Numbered from the stretch's first letter, positions 51,727 to 62,044 are shown. The stretch is DNA of 64,000 nt from Peptoniphilus catoniae (GCF_901447155.2 NZ_LR588416.1:1-64000); one strand, 5' to 3'. A program made the numbers and translations. The notes: generated by a model from the letters alone, not told the origin.

Positions 51727-52086
51727 TTGAAAATTTTTAAAAGCTATTACAAGGGTAAAGCTTATCCTAAACACGTTAAGCTCTATGAACTTATTATTTT
51801 ACTTTGTCTTTATTTTTACGGACTTTTAAGAATAATGCGTAAAATTGACCTGGCCTTGGTTTGTATAATTCCCATTCTTATTATTGGGATCATCGTTTGG
51901 TTAAACCAATACAAAACTAAGCTTGATGAGTATTTCTTTCTGAATTTTTTTATAGTCATGTACTTCGTAAGTCCCAACTTTTATTTTTATGAAAATAGAA
52001 TTATTTACTTCTCCATTGCAGGTCCTGTACTTATACTGGCCTACTTCTTTTTACTAAGACCTCTTCTACCTGAAAAAAAGTCCTAG
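51727..52086 (+). CDS. Small hypothetical membrane protein
   Basis: The product is about 119 residues and has three or four membrane helices (LYELIILLCLYFYGLL, LALVCIIPILIIGIIVWL, YFFLNFFIVMYFVS, IIYFSIAGPVLILAYFFLL). I do not recognise the family. Several non-ATG starts are possible. TTG at 51727 has GGGAG eight to nine bases upstream and is preferred over TTG at 51712, which precedes that site. A TATAAT box at 51701 suggests a short leader. mgtE follows after about 50 bases, probably on the same transcript. Confidence 0.5.
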   Translation: MKIFKSYYKGKAYPKHVKLYELIILLCLYFYGLLRIMRKIDLALVCIIPILIIGIIVWLNQYKTKLDEYFFLNFFIVMYFVSPNFYFYENRIIYFSIAGPVLILAYFFLLRPLLPEKKS

Positions 52087-52135
52087 GCTTTTATTTCTCC
52101 TTGGGCTATACTGGATAGTGCGGAGGTGAAAACTG

Positions 52136-53497
52136 ATGGATTATAACAAATATAAAGAGTATAGAGATTACTACGAAGATCTTATTGAAAAGAAAGACTT
52201 AAAGGAATTAAAAGACTCGGTTAGCGAGCTTAATGTTGTAGATATTGCGGAAATTATAGAGGACATGGACGACCAGAATATGCTTTTGGTCTTTAGAATG
52301 CTCCCTAAGGAAATAAGTGCGGAAGTTTTCTCCTATATGGAAATGTACAACCAGCTTAGAATTGTAAACTCCATAACTGAACCTGAGCTTAAGCTTATTT
52401 TGGACAAAATGAATTTTGATGACAGGATTGACATTATAGAAGAAATGCCTGCAAATGTAGTTACTAAAGTCCTTGCTCAGGCACCTTCCAATGAAAGGAA
52501 ACTTATTAATGAATTTCTAAGGTATCCGGAAGACTCTGCAGGTTCCATTATGACCATAGAGTACATGGTGCTTAAACCTGACATGACAGTATCTCAAGCA
52601 CTGGACCATATTAAAAAGACAGGTATGAATAAGGAAACTGTTTATACTTGTTATGTTGAGGATGCCTACAAAAAACTTATAGGTTTTGTATCCCTTAGAA
52701 AGCTTGTAATATCTCCTCCTGATATTCTTATAAAAAATATTATGGAGGATGAAGTTATAAGTGTAAATACTACTGATGACCAGGAGCTTGTAGCGGATAA
52801 ATTTGTTAAGTACGGTTTTATAGCCCTACCTGTAGTTGATACTGAACACAAACTTTGCGGTATTATAACCTTTGATGACGTTTTAGACGTAGTTCGTGAA
52901 GAAGCGACGGAAGACTTTCATAAAATGGCTGCCATAAGCCCATCTGAAAATGAATACAAGGACGAGTCCGCTTGGCAGCTTGCCAAAAACAGGATCCCCT
53001 GGCTTTTAGTGCTTATGATTTCAGCAACTCTTACATCGGGAATAATAGATAATTATAATTATATAATAGCCAAGTATATTATCCTTACAACCTTTATTCC
53101 TATGATTACAGACACAGGAGGCAACTCTGGAAGTCAATCTTCTACAGTAATTATAAGAGCTTTAGCCACAGATGAAATTGGTTTGTCCGATGCTGCAGCA
53201 GTTCTTTTTAAGGAATTTCGTGTAGGATTAATTTGCGGTGGAGTTTTAAGCTTAGTTAATTTTTTAAGGCTCCTTTTAATTTCAAAGGCAAGTGTAACTA
53301 TTTCACTTTTAGTGTCAATAACCTTATTTATTACAGTTACCTTAGCAAAGCTAATGGGTGCACTGCTCCCCATAGCGGCTAAAAAAATAAATTTAGACCC
53401 TGCTATTATGGCATCCGCCCTTATTACAACTATAATAGACTCTGTGGTGCTTATAATTTACTTCGGCCTTGCATCAAGAATCTTGCCTATGGTTTAA
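52136..53497 (+). CDS. mgtE: Magnesium transporter MgtE
   Basis: MgtE is a dimeric magnesium channel. The 453-residue protein has the three expected parts: an N-terminal helical superhelix (1-130), two CBS domains (about 135-255, MTIEYMVLKPDMTVSQAL and ISVNTTDDQELVAD) that sense magnesium, and five membrane helices with TDTGGNSGSQSST (about 327-339) at the pore. GGAGGTG precedes the ATG. No M-box riboswitch fits in the short upstream gap. Confidence 0.95.
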   Translation: MDYNKYKEYRDYYEDLIEKKDLKELKDSVSELNVVDIAEIIEDMDDQNMLLVFRMLPKEISAEVFSYMEMYNQLRIVNSITEPELKLILDKMNFDDRIDIIEEMPANVVTKVLAQAPSNERKLINEFLRYPEDSAGSIMTIEYMVLKPDMTVSQALDHIKKTGMNKETVYTCYVEDAYKKLIGFVSLRKLVISPPDILIKNIMEDEVISVNTTDDQELVADKFVKYGFIALPVVDTEHKLCGIITFDDVLDVVREEATEDFHKMAAISPSENEYKDESAWQLAKNRIPWLLVLMISATLTSGIIDNYNYIIAKYIILTTFIPMITDTGGNSGSQSSTVIIRALATDEIGLSDAAAVLFKEFRVGLICGGVLSLVNFLRLLLISKASVTISLLVSITLFITVTLAKLMGALLPIAAKKINLDPAIMASALITTIIDSVVLIIYFGLASRILPMV

Positions 53498-53545
53498 TTT
53501 AAAAACTCTTATTTAACAAAACAATTTTAAAATTTTATAAAATAA

Positions 53546-53578
53546 AAAACCTCTACAGACTCAAGTAGAGGTTTTATT
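53546..53578. terminator. Bidirectional intrinsic terminator
   Basis: AAAACCTCTAC (53546-53556) pairs perfectly with GTAGAGGTTTT (53565-53575). It separates mgtE from the convergent L,D-transpeptidase gene. Confidence 0.85.
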
Positions 53579-53580
53579 AT

Positions 53581-54333
53581 TTAGAAAACTAAAAGCTCTT
53601 CAGTTTTATAATTTTCTTTTTCATTTTGTGGACTTTCAACGGCTTCTTCAACTACAATTTGTCTTACTCCCCAGGAGTTTAATTCACTGTCCGTTCCTAT
53701 CCAAACAGGCATACCTGCTTTAGCTCTTGGAAAGATAAAGTTTTCTATATCGTAGTTAAACATCCTTATACATCCATTTGATGAATAGGTGCCTATTTGT
53801 CCCGGTTTAATTGTTCCGTGAATTCCATAACCTGACTGTCCCGGTATTCTAAGCCCCATCCATCTTTCTCCTAAGGGATTTTTAGGGTCATCTGCTGCTA
53901 CGGGAGTATATTTTCCTCCCATACCTCCCCAGGCCGGGTTTGTGTGTTTGTTTATTATAGTGGCCTTAGCTGAAGGTGTAGGTGTTGCAGATGTTCCTAA
54001 GCAAACCGGAAATTTATACATAGGTAGAGATCCTTGATAATAGGTTAAGGTCTTTTTAGTTTTGTTTACGACTATCCACTCTCCTTGAGTAGGAGGGTTA
54101 TCAATTTCATCTCTTACAACCATATTGGGTCCATAAAGAACCTTGTTGGTCATATCATTAAGTCCCCCTGTAACTGTTAGATTACATAGGGCTTGAAATT
54201 TTTTTATCTCCGCCGTCTTCTCTGAACCCCTTTTATCCATAAAGTTGTTAGGCCTTACATAGGAGGCTTTGGCATTTGTAGGTATAAGACAAAACAAAGC
54301 CAAAATTATTATAAATAAATTCTTTCTTCTCAT
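53581..54333 (-). CDS. L,D-transpeptidase (YkuD domain) with peptidoglycan-binding segment
   Basis: The 250-residue exported protein has a signal peptide (residues 1-23). A short peptidoglycan-binding-like repeat follows (EIKKFQALCNLTVTGGLND...VLYGP, about 43-70). The YkuD catalytic domain starts at WIVVNKTKKTLTYYQG. The active site is HGTIKPGQIGTYSSNGCIRM with the nucleophilic Cys. Such enzymes make 3-3 cross-links in peptidoglycan. It follows uvrA by 13 bases and probably sits at the end of the uvrB-uvrA transcript. Confidence 0.9.
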   Translation of the reverse strand: MRRKNLFIIILALFCLIPTNAKASYVRPNNFMDKRGSEKTAEIKKFQALCNLTVTGGLNDMTNKVLYGPNMVVRDEIDNPPTQGEWIVVNKTKKTLTYYQGSLPMYKFPVCLGTSATPTPSAKATIINKHTNPAWGGMGGKYTPVAADDPKNPLGERWMGLRIPGQSGYGIHGTIKPGQIGTYSSNGCIRMFNYDIENFIFPRAKAGMPVWIGTDSELNSWGVRQIVVEEAVESPQNEKENYKTEELLVF

Positions 54334-54346
54334 TACTTACTCCCGT

Positions 54347-57169
54347 CTATTTTTTATTTTCTAAGATTTTTTTTAAATATTTTCCTGTATAAGATTTTTT
54401 CACTTGAGCTATTTCCTCAGGTCTACCTGTCGCAACTACTTCTCCTCCACGGTCTCCACCTTCAGGTCCCAGGTCTATTATATAATCTGCAACTTTTATT
54501 ACATCAAGATTGTGCTCTATAACTACAACTGTATTTCCTCTATCTACAAGTTCATTTAAAACTAAAAGAAGCTTTCTTACATCTTCAGTGTGCAGTCCTG
54601 TAGTAGGCTCATCTAAAATGTAAAGGGTTTTTCCTGTAGCCCTTTTAGACAACTCCGTGGCAAGCTTTATTCTTTGTGCTTCTCCTCCTGAAAGTTGTGT
54701 AGAAGGTTGGCCTAATTTTATATAGGATAAGCCGACATTTTTTAAGGTTTCAAGCTTTCTTACAACCCTTTCGTGATTTTCAAAATAAACAAGAGCTTCC
54801 TCAACAGTCATATCTAAAACATCTGCAATATTTTTGCCCTTGTACTTTACATTTAAGGTCTCTCTGTTATATCTTTTACCCTTGCATACTTCACAAGGAA
54901 CATAGACATCAGGTAGAAAATGCATTTCAACCTTTATTATTCCGTCTCCCTTACAGGCTTCGCATCTGCCTCCTTTAACGTTAAAGGAAAACCTGCCTTT
55001 TTTGTAACCGTGAATCTTAGCTTCGTTAGTCATGGCAAAAATATCCCTTATTATATCAAAGGTTCCGGTATAGGTAGCCGGATTTGATCTTGGTGTCCTT
55101 CCTATAGGAGACTGATCTATTTCAACTATTTTGTCTATATTTTCTCCTCCCATAATTTCCTTATGCTTACCCGGTTTTATCCTGGATCCGTTTATTTTTT
55201 GTGCCAGGGATTTATATAAAATCTCATTAATTAAAGATGATTTGCCGCCCCCTGATACTCCCGTTACCGCTACAAATTGTCCAAGGGGTATTTCTACATC
55301 TATATTTTTTAAATTATTTTCCTCCGCTCCTATTATTTTTATACTTTGTCCCGTATAAGGTCTGCGAGTCTCAGGTATTTCAATTTTTCTTCTACCTGCT
55401 AAATAGTCGCCCGTTATGGAATCCTTGCAATTTTTTATATCTTCCAAGCTTCCCTGGGCTACTATATGTCCTCCTCCTCTTCCTGCAAAAGGACCTATAT
55501 CTACAATTTCATCAGCTGCAAGCATGGTCTCTTCGTCATGTTCTACAACTATAAGGGTATTGCCTATATCAGTCAAATTTCTTAGAGTCTTTAAAAGCAT
55601 GGCATTGTCCCTTTGATGAAGTCCTATGCTGGGCTCATCAAGTACATATATAACTCCCACAAGCTGAGAGCCTATTTGGGTGGCAAGTCTTATTCTTTGA
55701 GATTCTCCTCCTGATAAACCCGCACTCATTCTTGACAGGGTCAAATAATCCAGACCCACATTTTTTAAAAAGCTGAGTCTTTCCTTAATTTCTTTTAAAA
55801 TTTCCTTAGCTATTATATTTTCCTTTTCAGTAAACTTTAAATTTTCAAAAAATTTTATCGCCTTTTCTACAGATAGTTCCGTTAACTCAAATATATTAAG
55901 TCCTCCAACCCTAACTGAAAGAGCTGAATCTTTAAGCCTTGCACCATGACACTTGGGGCATGGTTCGTTATTCATAAACTCTTCCATCTTACCTATAACA
56001 TAGGAAAAAGACGTATCCATATACCTTCTTTTAATATTGGAGATTATTCCTTCAAACCTTCCTCTAAAAGTTTTATTACCTGTAAAGTGGGACTCGAATT
56101 TAAAACTTATTTCCTTATCGGTGCCATATAAAAGTGCGTCCATAACCTTTTGCGGTGCTTCTTTTATAGGCTTTGATGGATCAAAACCGTACTCCTTTGC
56201 AACCTCTCTTACCATTTCAAAGTAGTAGGTTCCACCTGCCGTAGAGTAACAGGCTATTGCTCCGTCATTTATAGAAAGTTCCTTATTGGGGATTATTAAA
56301 TCCACATCAGGCTCCTTGGAAAATCCCAAGCCGTTACAAGCTTCACAGGCTCCTATGGGAGCGTTAAAGGAAAAGGATCTGGGAGTTATTTCTTCAACTA
56401 CTATGCCACAGGAAGGACAGGCAAGCTTTGAAGAAAAAGTCAGTTTTTCCCCTCCAATTACATCTATATTTACTATCCCTTCAGATTCCTTTAAAGCAAG
56501 CTCTAAAGAATCCGAAAGTCTTGACTCTATCCCTTCTCTTATTATAAGTCGGTCCACAACTATTTCTATATCGTGAACCTTGTTTTTATCAAGGTCTATA
56601 TCCTCGTCAAGCTCTCTCATTTCTCCATCTACAAAAACCCTTATATATCCTTCTTTTTTTATTCTATCAAGAGTTCTTTTGTGGGTGCCCTTTCTTCTCC
56701 TAACAACAGGAGCAAGAACTTGAATTCTGCTTCTTTCTTCAAGCTCCATTATTTTATCAATCATCTGATCTACGCTGTAGGAGCTGATTTCTTTACCACA
56801 GGAAGGACAATAGGGGTGCCCTACTCTTGCATAAAGTAGTCTTAGGTAGTCATAGATTTCAGTTACAGTACCAACTGTTGATCTCGGATTTTGAGAAGTG
56901 GTTTTCTGATCTATTGATATAGAAGGGCTCATTCCCGATATATAACTTACATCAGGCTTATCCATTTGTCCTAAAAATTGTCTGGCATAAGAGGATAAGG
57001 ACTCCACATATCTTCTTTGTCCCTCGGCATAAATCGTGTCGAAGGCTAAGGAGGATTTGCCTGAGCCTGAAAGTCCTGTAAATACTATAAATTTATCTCT
57101 TGGCAAAGTTATGTCCACGTTTTTTAAATTGTGTACCCTTGCTCCCTTTATAACTATTTTATCTGACAA
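54347..57169 (-). CDS. uvrA: Excinuclease ABC subunit A
   Basis: UvrA is the damage-recognising ATPase of nucleotide excision repair. The 940-residue length is normal. It has two ABC modules: Walker [10 protein letters not shown] near residue 32 and GVSGGGKSS near 640, with signature motifs [13 protein letters not shown] and [13 protein letters not shown]. Zinc-binding Cys pairs are [13 protein letters not shown] and CEACKGDG...CEVCKGK. The second Walker A has Gly where Ser is usual. uvrA begins eight bases after uvrB. Confidence 0.98.
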   Translation of the reverse strand: MSDKIVIKGARVHNLKNVDITLPRDKFIVFTGLSGSGKSSLAFDTIYAEGQRRYVESLSSYARQFLGQMDKPDVSYISGMSPSISIDQKTTSQNPRSTVGTVTEIYDYLRLLYARVGHPYCPSCGKEISSYSVDQMIDKIMELEERSRIQVLAPVVRRRKGTHKRTLDRIKKEGYIRVFVDGEMRELDEDIDLDKNKVHDIEIVVDRLIIREGIESRLSDSLELALKESEGIVNIDVIGGEKLTFSSKLACPSCGIVVEEITPRSFSFNAPIGACEACNGLGFSKEPDVDLIIPNKELSINDGAIACYSTAGGTYYFEMVREVAKEYGFDPSKPIKEAPQKVMDALLYGTDKEISFKFESHFTGNKTFRGRFEGIISNIKRRYMDTSFSYVIGKMEEFMNNEPCPKCHGARLKDSALSVRVGGLNIFELTELSVEKAIKFFENLKFTEKENIIAKEILKEIKERLSFLKNVGLDYLTLSRMSAGLSGGESQRIRLATQIGSQLVGVIYVLDEPSIGLHQRDNAMLLKTLRNLTDIGNTLIVVEHDEETMLAADEIVDIGPFAGRGGGHIVAQGSLEDIKNCKDSITGDYLAGRRKIEIPETRRPYTGQSIKIIGAEENNLKNIDVEIPLGQFVAVTGVSGGGKSSLINEILYKSLAQKINGSRIKPGKHKEIMGGENIDKIVEIDQSPIGRTPRSNPATYTGTFDIIRDIFAMTNEAKIHGYKKGRFSFNVKGGRCEACKGDGIIKVEMHFLPDVYVPCEVCKGKRYNRETLNVKYKGKNIADVLDMTVEEALVYFENHERVVRKLETLKNVGLSYIKLGQPSTQLSGGEAQRIKLATELSKRATGKTLYILDEPTTGLHTEDVRKLLLVLNELVDRGNTVVVIEHNLDVIKVADYIIDLGPEGGDRGGEVVATGRPEEIAQVKKSYTGKYLKKILENKK

Positions 57170-57177
57170 GTAATCAC

Positions 57178-59160
57178 CTAGTTATCTTTCATTTCCTTAA
57201 TTTTTTCTTTTAATTCAACTATTTTATCTCTAATTTCCGCTGCTTTTTCAAAGTCAAGTTTCTCTGCACAGTTGTACATTTCAGACTTTAAGGAATCTAT
57301 CATAGCCATAATTTCCTTATCGCTGAATTTTTCAACTACATCATAATCAAATTCTTTTTCTGCGGCAATTGTATTTTCTATTACGTCCCTAATTTCTTTT
57401 TTAATTGATTTAGGGCTTATATTGTGGTCTTTATTATACTTATCTTGAATCTGTCTACGTCTGTTTGTTTCATCAATGGTAACCTTCATGGAACCTGTAA
57501 CAATATCTCCATACATAATTACCTTGCCGTCTACATTTCTTGCTGCACGGCCGGCAGTTTGTATAAGGGATGTTTCCGAACGTAGGAAGCCTTCCTTATC
57601 AGCATCAAGTATTACAACTAAAGATACCTCCGGAAGATCCAGTCCCTCTCTTAAAAGGTTTATACCGACTAATACGTCATATTTACCAAGTCTTAAATCC
57701 CTGATAATTTCCATTCTCTCAAGAGTATCAACATCTGAGTGCATATAGGTTACCTTTGTTCCCATATTTTCAAGATATTTTGTAAGGTCCTCAGCCATTC
57801 TCTTTGTCAGGGTTGTAATAAGAACTCTTTCTCCCTTACTCCTCACCCTGTCTATTTCCTTTAATATATCGTCAATTTGGTGTTTAGTGGGCCTTACTTC
57901 TATTTTAGGATCAAGAAGACCCGTAGGTCTTATAATTTGCTCAACTCTTTTTTCCTCGTGTTCCCTTTCATAGGGACCCGGAGTTGCCGAAACATAAATA
58001 CATTGGTTCATCATAGCTTCAAATTCGCTAAACCTTAAAGGTCTATTGTCCAAGGCTGAGGGCAGGCGGAAGCCGTAATCCACAAGGGTTTGCTTTCTCG
58101 CCCTGTCTCCGTTAAACATTCCTCTAATTTGAGGAAGAGTGGCATGGGACTCGTCTATTATAGTTATGAAATCCTTGGGGAAGTAATCTATTAAGGTGTA
58201 GGGTCTTGAACCGGGAGGTCTTTGTGAAAGGTGCCTTGAATAATTTTCAATACCTGAACAAAATCCCATTTCCCTTAGCATTTCCAAGTCGTAGTTTGTT
58301 CTTTGCTCAAGTCTTTGGGCCTCTAAAAGCTTATCCTGATCCCTTAGTTGATAAAGCCTTTCCCTTAATTCTTCCTCTATAGTTTCAATAGCCCTCTCCA
58401 CTTTTTTATCCGTAGTGGCAAAGTGTGATGCGGGATAAATCATTACGTGCTTTTGATAATTTATAACCTCTCCCGTTAGGGCATCTATTTCAGAAATTCT
58501 GTCTATTTCATCTCCGAAAAATTCCACTCTTATAGACTTTTCAGATGACCAGGAGGGAAATATTTCGAGAGTATCCCCTCTGGCTCTAAAGGTTCCCCTT
58601 CTAAAATCTATATCATTTCTTACATATTGAATAGAAACGAGTTTTTTCATAACCTCGTTTCTGTCTTTTATCATACCCGGTCTTAAAGAAACCACCAGAT
58701 TTTCGTAATCTATCGGGTCTCCCAAACCATATATACATGACACTGAAGCTACTATAATTACATCTCTTCTCTCAAAAAGGGACATAGTGGCTGAGTGTCT
58801 CAGTTTATCTATTTCATCATTAATGGAAGAGTCCTTCTCTATAAAGGTATCTGTTTGAGGTACATAAGCCTCAGGTTGATAATAATCATAGTAGGACACA
58901 AAATACTCCACTGCATTTTCCGGGAAAAACTCCTTAAACTCACTGGCAAGCTGATAGGCGAGAGTTTTGTTGTGGGCAATAACAAGGGCCGGTCTTTGAA
59001 CCCTTTCTATAATATTGGCCATAGTGAAAGTCTTACCTGACCCGGTAACTCCAAGTAAAGTTTGGTGTTTTAAATTTTTATTTAGACCTTCAACTAAGCC
59101 GTCTATAGCTTGAGGCTGATCCCCTGTAGGCAAAAAATCCGAATGAATTTTAAAGTCCAT
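57178..59160 (-). CDS. uvrB: Excinuclease ABC subunit B
   Basis: UvrB is the DNA-loading helicase-like subunit. The 660-residue protein has Walker [11 protein letters not shown] near 39-48, the DNA-inserting beta-hairpin region [12 protein letters not shown] near 90-101, helicase motifs DESHATLPQ and [13 protein letters not shown], and a C-terminal UVR motif ([20 protein letters not shown]). It heads the uvrB-uvrA unit. A probable LexA box overlaps its promoter region (59184-59202). Confidence 0.98.
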   Translation of the reverse strand: MDFKIHSDFLPTGDQPQAIDGLVEGLNKNLKHQTLLGVTGSGKTFTMANIIERVQRPALVIAHNKTLAYQLASEFKEFFPENAVEYFVSYYDYYQPEAYVPQTDTFIEKDSSINDEIDKLRHSATMSLFERRDVIIVASVSCIYGLGDPIDYENLVVSLRPGMIKDRNEVMKKLVSIQYVRNDIDFRRGTFRARGDTLEIFPSWSSEKSIRVEFFGDEIDRISEIDALTGEVINYQKHVMIYPASHFATTDKKVERAIETIEEELRERLYQLRDQDKLLEAQRLEQRTNYDLEMLREMGFCSGIENYSRHLSQRPPGSRPYTLIDYFPKDFITIIDESHATLPQIRGMFNGDRARKQTLVDYGFRLPSALDNRPLRFSEFEAMMNQCIYVSATPGPYEREHEEKRVEQIIRPTGLLDPKIEVRPTKHQIDDILKEIDRVRSKGERVLITTLTKRMAEDLTKYLENMGTKVTYMHSDVDTLERMEIIRDLRLGKYDVLVGINLLREGLDLPEVSLVVILDADKEGFLRSETSLIQTAGRAARNVDGKVIMYGDIVTGSMKVTIDETNRRRQIQDKYNKDHNISPKSIKKEIRDVIENTIAAEKEFDYDVVEKFSDKEIMAMIDSLKSEMYNCAEKLDFEKAAEIRDKIVELKEKIKEMKDN

Positions 59161-59183
59161 GTTATTCCCTCCTTCCTATTAAT

Positions 59184-59225
59184 CGAACAGTAGTTTATTA
59201 TATCATATACAACTCTTCATATAAA
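59184..59225 (-). promoter_or_regulatory. uvrB promoter with LexA (SOS) box
   Basis: GAACAGTAGTTT (59185-59196) matches the clostridial LexA pattern GAAC-N4-GTTT. It lies immediately next to a minus-strand TATAAT (59197-59202) with a weak TTTATA -35 (59220-59225), and 24 bases before the uvrB ATG. Repression by LexA and induction by DNA damage are expected. Confidence 0.7.
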
Positions 59226-59301
59226 CATTTAATGACAATAGGCTAACTTTAATTGTGAAGCTTGAAAGATTTTAAAGTATAATATCCTTAGGGAGGTAGC
59301 T

Positions 59302-60027
59302 ATGAATTCAAAACTTTTAAATGAAAAGGGTCTGCTCAATTATATAAGCGGTTCAGAATATGATATTTCTTATGAAAGAGAAAGAGAAAAGGTCAACGAC
59401 TACATAGATAATATTCTCAAGTCCTTAAAGGCAAATGTAGAGTACAGATACTTCGCCTTTCAAACTCACGGGGATAATATTGAGTACTGTGACGGCAAAA
59501 GAGGAGAGGACTTTCCCCTGGGCAAAATCTTTTACCATACCGACGGACTTATTACAGATAGAGAAGATATAGCTTTAATTATAAAATTTGCAGACTGTAC
59601 TCCTATTTTACTTTATGATCCAATAAAAAAAGTCCAGGCCAGCCTTCATTCAGGTTGGAGAGGAACTGTTAAAAGAATTTCAGAAAAGGCAATTGATAAA
59701 ATGGTTAAGGACTTTAACTGTTCAAGGGAAAATATCTTCGCCTTTATAGGCCCCAGTATAGATATGGAAAACTATGAAGTAGGTCCCGAAGTCTACGAAG
59801 CCTTTAAAGATTTTAAAAATAGAGATAAATTCTTTGTGCCCTTTAAGGAAAAATATAAACTCAGTATGATAGATGCCAATAAGGACATACTTTTATCCTG
59901 CGGCATAGATGAAAACAAAATGGAAATTTCAAAGATTTCCACTTATAACAGCCTTTCCCTTAATTCGGCAAGAAGGCAAAAAGAAAATTACAAACTCAAC
60001 TGTATCCTAAGCATAATAAAAAAATAG
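59302..60027 (+). CDS. pgeF: Laccase-domain purine nucleoside phosphorylase (PgeF/YlmD family)
   Basis: The 241-residue protein has the copper-oxidoreductase-type fold of family DUF152. Motifs are QTHGDNIEYC, FADCTPILLYDP, HSGWRGTVKRIS with the active-site His, and FIGPSIDMENYEVG. Members act as adenosine/inosine phosphorylases or deaminases and help peptidoglycan fidelity in E. coli. GGGAGG precedes the ATG and a TATAAT box lies at 59278-59283. It is a single gene. Confidence 0.88.
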   Translation: MNSKLLNEKGLLNYISGSEYDISYEREREKVNDYIDNILKSLKANVEYRYFAFQTHGDNIEYCDGKRGEDFPLGKIFYHTDGLITDREDIALIIKFADCTPILLYDPIKKVQASLHSGWRGTVKRISEKAIDKMVKDFNCSRENIFAFIGPSIDMENYEVGPEVYEAFKDFKNRDKFFVPFKEKYKLSMIDANKDILLSCGIDENKMEISKISTYNSLSLNSARRQKENYKLNCILSIIKK

Positions 60028-60050
60028 GGTCGGGATAATCCCGATCCTAT
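60024..60050. terminator. Bidirectional intrinsic terminator
   Basis: ATAGGGTCGGGA (60024-60035) pairs with TCCCGATCCTAT (60039-60050) with one non-Watson-Crick pair and a 3-base loop. It separates pgeF and the convergent folT. Confidence 0.8.
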
Positions 60051-60568
60051 TACTTGTCTATTGCCTTATATAAAGCCCTTATAACAATTATTGAAATAAC
60101 AGCTTGAATAAAAGCTTTAATTACTCTTGCCGGCAACATTGCCATGGCTCCCTTATTGTATAAAAGAGTCAACCAATAAGTGTCAAGCCCTATATGAACT
60201 ATAATACCTACCAGTGAACAAGCAACAATAGTAGCAAGAGTTAAGTTTTCCTTTTTACCCTTTAACATAGTCAGGTATACAATTCCGGGAATCACCCCTG
60301 TAAGAATTGAGCTTAGGGTAAATCCAAGGTGAAAAGCACCATGAGGATTAATCATTACCCCTACTATATCTGCAACAAAACCCACTATTCCACCTACAAA
60401 AGGTCCATACAGTAGCCCTGAAAGAATAATAGGAAAAGGTCCTATTCCCACTCTTAGGTCTTGAGTTACCATTACAGATGCGAACCTTGTTAAAACTATA
60501 GAAAGCGCTGCTAAAAAAGCTGCCCTTGCTATTACTCCTGTTGACAATTTTTCTCTCTGTTTTTCCAT
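60050..60568 (-). CDS. folT: Folate ECF transporter S component
   Basis: The 172-residue protein has five to six hydrophobic segments. It shows the S-component layout: a basic start, then AAFLAALSIVLTRFASV with the small-residue helix that contacts EcfT, then GIGPFPIILSGLLYGPFVG and GFVADIVGVMINPHGAFHLG. These fit the FolT folate-binding family. The THF riboswitch directly upstream supports folate as substrate. EcfA/EcfT would come from elsewhere in the genome. Confidence 0.9.
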   Translation of the reverse strand: MEKQREKLSTGVIARAAFLAALSIVLTRFASVMVTQDLRVGIGPFPIILSGLLYGPFVGGIVGFVADIVGVMINPHGAFHLGFTLSSILTGVIPGIVYLTMLKGKKENLTLATIVACSLVGIIVHIGLDTYWLTLLYNKGAMAMLPARVIKAFIQAVISIIVIRALYKAIDK

Positions 60569-60570
60569 TA

Positions 60571-60608
60571 AAAAAAGCCCCTTTACTAAAATTACAAAGT
60601 AGGGCGCT
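60571..60608 (-). terminator. Riboswitch expression-platform terminator before folT
   Basis: On the minus strand GC-CCCT-ACT pairs with AGT-AAAGGGGC and is followed by seven T just before the folT ATG. The AAAGGGG of its 3' arm is also the only visible ribosome binding site. The CGCCC of its 5' arm (60602-60606) can pair instead with GGGCG in the aptamer (60676-60680). Confidence 0.65.
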
Positions 60609-60618
60609 AAAACAAATC

Positions 60619-60693
60619 AGCGGATGCGATAAAGGATCTTCGTTTAAGAACTACACCCCATTTCTTAACACTTGACGCCCTTTACCTACTCTG
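60619..60693 (-). promoter_or_regulatory. Tetrahydrofolate (THF) riboswitch
   Basis: Read on the minus strand, this contains the conserved THF-aptamer segments in order: AGAGTAGG, GGGCGTCAAGTG, AATGGGGTGT, ACGAAGA and TCGCATCCGCT. It lies directly upstream of folT in the same direction, the standard context. THF binding is expected to lower folT expression. Confidence 0.88.
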
Positions 60694-60700
60694 TTATATT
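60672..60700 (+). promoter_or_regulatory. Predicted folC promoter inside the riboswitch antisense
   Basis: On the plus strand TTGACG (60672-60677) and TATATT (60695-60700) are 17 bases apart, about 45 bases before the folC ATG. The -35 box is made of the complement of conserved aptamer bases. Confidence 0.6.
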
Positions 60701-60701
60701 C

Positions 60702-60730
60702 ACTATATATTATTTAGAATAATTTTACAA
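60702..60730 (-). promoter_or_regulatory. Predicted folT/riboswitch promoter
   Basis: On the minus strand TTGTAA (60725-60730) and TATAGT (60702-60707) are 17 bases apart, placing the start just before the THF aptamer. It is divergent from, and one base away from, the folC -10 box. Confidence 0.6.
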
Positions 60731-60750
60731 GAATAAATATGAGGTGAAAA

Positions 60751-62031
60751 ATGGACTATATTAAGTGGATGTTAGATAGAGGCGACCCACAAGGCGGTTA
60801 TTCTTTAACAAGTGTAAAAAAATTATTGGAAATTCTTAATAACCCCCAGGACAAAATCAAAATCATACATGTTGCAGGGACTAACGGCAAAGGTTCAGTA
60901 GTAAATTACCTTTCACAAGCCTTTATTAAATCCAGTGCAAAATGCGGAACCTTCACCTCCCCCTATATAGACAATATTTGCGAATCCATTGAAATAAATG
61001 GAAACTATATACCGGAAGATGAATTTATAGACTACCTGAAAAGAATCTATCCATTAGTAAAAGACCTGGACGAAAAAAATTTTTATACAACCAGCTTTGA
61101 AATTTTCAGCGCTCTTGCCTACCTTTACTTCTATGACAAGAAGGTGGACCTTGCAGTAATAGAAGTTGGAATGGGAGGAAGAACCGACGGCACCAACACA
61201 ATGAAGGCACCCCTGGCAAGTGTAATTACCTCTCTATCCTTGGACCACGTTGCAATTCTAGGCAACACTATAGAAGAAATAGCCTACCAAAAGGGCGGCA
61301 TTATAAAAGATGGAGTGGATGTATTTTTATACCCACAAGTTCAAGGAGCATATGAGGTTATAAAGGACATAGCAGAGGAAAAACAGGCTAAGCTTTACAC
61401 CTTCTCCCTGGAAGATGTAAAAATTTTAAAATCAGATGAACATGGTAATGTATTTACCTTTAAGGGAGAAGAATACAAAACCTCCCTTATAGGGCCTCAT
61501 CAAGCCTACAACGCTTCTCTTGCCATAACGGTACTTAAAAACCTAAAGGACAAATTCAATTTAACAGACTCCATAATAAAAGAAGCCATAAGAGATGCAA
61601 AAAATATTGCAAGACTTGAGCTTATGTCACATGATCCCGTGCTTCTCCTTGACGGATCACACAATATGGACGGCATAAAAGTTCTTTTGTCCTCTTTAAA
61701 AAACTTCAACTACAATCGATTGATACTGGGCTTCAGTATGCTTAAGGATAAGGACATAAAACACGTTTTAGAAAAACTTATTCCCCTTACAGACCAAGTA
61801 GTCCTTACTGAAATTAACAACCCGAGAAAATCAGACTTAAAAGACTTGAAAAATGCAGTGGAAAAATATAAAAAAGATACCTATGCCATAACCAATATAG
61901 AAGAAGCTTTTAAAAAAACCATAGAACTTGCCAATAAAGACGATTTGATTTTATGGTGCGGCTCCCTCTACCTAATGGCCGACATTAGAAAATGTGCTTT
62001 AAAATATTTAAAAAATAAAAATGCACAGTAG
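60751..62031 (+). CDS. folC: Folylpolyglutamate synthase / dihydrofolate synthase
   Basis: FolC adds glutamates to folates. The 426-residue protein has the Mur-ligase fold: HVAGTNGKGSVVNYL P-loop (42-56), TFTSPYIDN, VEVGMGGRTDGTN-type segment (IEVGMGGRTDGTN, about 137-149), SLDHVAILGNTIEEIA, and LDGSHNMDG (about 304-312). GAGGTG precedes the ATG. It is divergent from folT, so folate uptake and retention are encoded side by side. Confidence 0.95.
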   Translation: MDYIKWMLDRGDPQGGYSLTSVKKLLEILNNPQDKIKIIHVAGTNGKGSVVNYLSQAFIKSSAKCGTFTSPYIDNICESIEINGNYIPEDEFIDYLKRIYPLVKDLDEKNFYTTSFEIFSALAYLYFYDKKVDLAVIEVGMGGRTDGTNTMKAPLASVITSLSLDHVAILGNTIEEIAYQKGGIIKDGVDVFLYPQVQGAYEVIKDIAEEKQAKLYTFSLEDVKILKSDEHGNVFTFKGEEYKTSLIGPHQAYNASLAITVLKNLKDKFNLTDSIIKEAIRDAKNIARLELMSHDPVLLLDGSHNMDGIKVLLSSLKNFNYNRLILGFSMLKDKDIKHVLEKLIPLTDQVVLTEINNPRKSDLKDLKNAVEKYKKDTYAITNIEEAFKKTIELANKDDLILWCGSLYLMADIRKCALKYLKNKNAQ

Positions 62032-62044
62032 ATAAATCTACATC

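Noticed and set aside
52087-52135. Magnesium (M-box) riboswitch upstream of mgtE.
   Set aside because: The gap is only about 50 bases, too short for the aptamer of roughly 160 bases, and the conserved segments are absent.
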